From positions 1-5,314 of the forward strand of contig JAABSI010000151.1 in NCBI GenBank assembly GCA_011390455.1: 5,314 nucleotides of DNA, in the 5' to 3' direction. This DNA is from Trueperaceae bacterium. Its GTDB lineage: Bacteria; Deinococcota; Deinococci; Deinococcales; Trueperaceae. How positions within the stretch are numbered: position 1 is the stretch's first letter; each line of letters starts with the position of its first letter. Position numbers and translations under genes: made by a program. Shown piece after piece: positions 5,016 to 5,314 of the stretch. The notes beneath the pieces are model-generated. The model saw nothing but the letters and a program-made list of their open reading frames with translations. It ran no database searches and was not told where the DNA came from.

Positions 5016-5314
5016 TCATTCGTCCTCGTCGCCGAGCTCCATGCGCGGAAGCCGGACGGCGAAGGTCGTGGCGCCCGGATGGCTCTCGAGGGTGAGCGCG
5101 CTCCCGTGGGCCTCCGCGATCTGCCGGGCGATCGCCAAACCGAGGCCGGCGCCGCCGCCGCCCGACGTCCAGAACTTCTCGAAGACCTTGGCGCGCAGCT
5201 CCTCGGGCACGCCCGGACCCTCGTCGTGCACCTCGAGCACCACGTCCTCGCCGTCGACGCGGGCGCGCAGGACCACCCCGGCCTCACCGGCCGCGCGCAC
5301 CGCATTCGCGGTCA
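5016..5314 (-). CDS. Sensor histidine kinase, C-terminal ATPase domain (partial)
   Basis: The 3' end of a minus-strand gene cut by the right window edge; 98 complete codons remain and the frame is open to the edge. It holds the end of a GHKL-type (HATPase_c) domain. The N-box remnant TANAVRAAG is read right at the edge, with the Mg-binding Asn. The G1 box is DEGPGVPEE, the F box is FEKFWTSG and the G2 box is GAGLGLAIARQIAEAHG, followed by the final strand pair (ALTLESHPGATTFAVRLPR) and an acidic tail ending GDEDE. The domain binds ATP and phosphorylates the histidine of the upstream dimerisation domain, which is outside the window. The GTG at 5300 is internal, because the N-box continues beyond it. 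It converges on dcd with 6 bp between stop codons. Its signal and partner regulator are unknown. Confidence 0.88.
   Translation of the reverse strand, partial: TANAVRAAGEAGVVLRARVDGEDVVLEVHDEGPGVPEELRAKVFEKFWTSGGGGAGLGLAIARQIAEAHGSALTLESHPGATTFAVRLPRMELGDEDE

Noticed and set aside
1..5314. CRISPR array, tRNA, rRNA or riboswitch
   Set aside because: I saw no regularly spaced repeats, cloverleaf with TTCGA-type arm, rRNA segment or known riboswitch core. The intergenic space is too small for most of these.

Overview
The window comes from a very G+C-rich bacterium (strong GC bias and GC-rich third codon positions throughout). I infer a diderm, possibly a Deinococcota member such as a Truepera relative. 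Three things point that way: a leaderless-type promoter (TGnTANNNT, then 7 nt, then ATG) in front of dcd, a small exported barrel-like protein ending in Phe, and the style of the dCTP deaminase. No ribosomal or other taxonomic marker is present, so this placement is tentative.

Layout. Positions 1-2682 hold a plus-strand ABC import operon of the phosphonate/phosphite type: the C-terminal end of the binding protein (phnD-like), the ATPase (phnC-like) and two tandem permeases (phnE-like). The last three are tightly packed (8-nt overlap, then a 10-nt gap). The phnD-phnC junction instead holds a perfect 14-bp GC hairpin. No C-P lyase or phosphite/phosphonate catabolic gene is visible, so the exact phosphorus substrate is unknown. 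At 2712-3179, behind a strong Shine-Dalgarno, lies a 155-aa secreted protein that looks like a small outer-membrane beta-barrel.

After a 123-bp spacer carrying an extended -10 element comes the main item, a dCTP deaminase gene (dcd, 3303-5009). It is interrupted in frame by a 381-codon intein (3636-4778). The two exteins join into a normal-length 187-aa enzyme. The intein has recognisable splicing blocks A, B, F and G. Between them sits a homing-endonuclease region made of an HNH nuclease motif, tandem Trp-containing nuclease-associated repeats and a helix-turn-helix. The insertion lies directly after an active-site Arg, so the unspliced precursor should be inactive.

Convergent to dcd, and only 6 bp from it, is the C-terminal ATPase end of a sensor histidine kinase on the minus strand (5016 to the window edge).

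Functionally, the left half imports a phosphorus compound. The dcd gene makes dUTP from dCTP for thymidylate synthesis and carries a selfish protein-splicing element. The histidine kinase is a partial, unassigned signalling gene.
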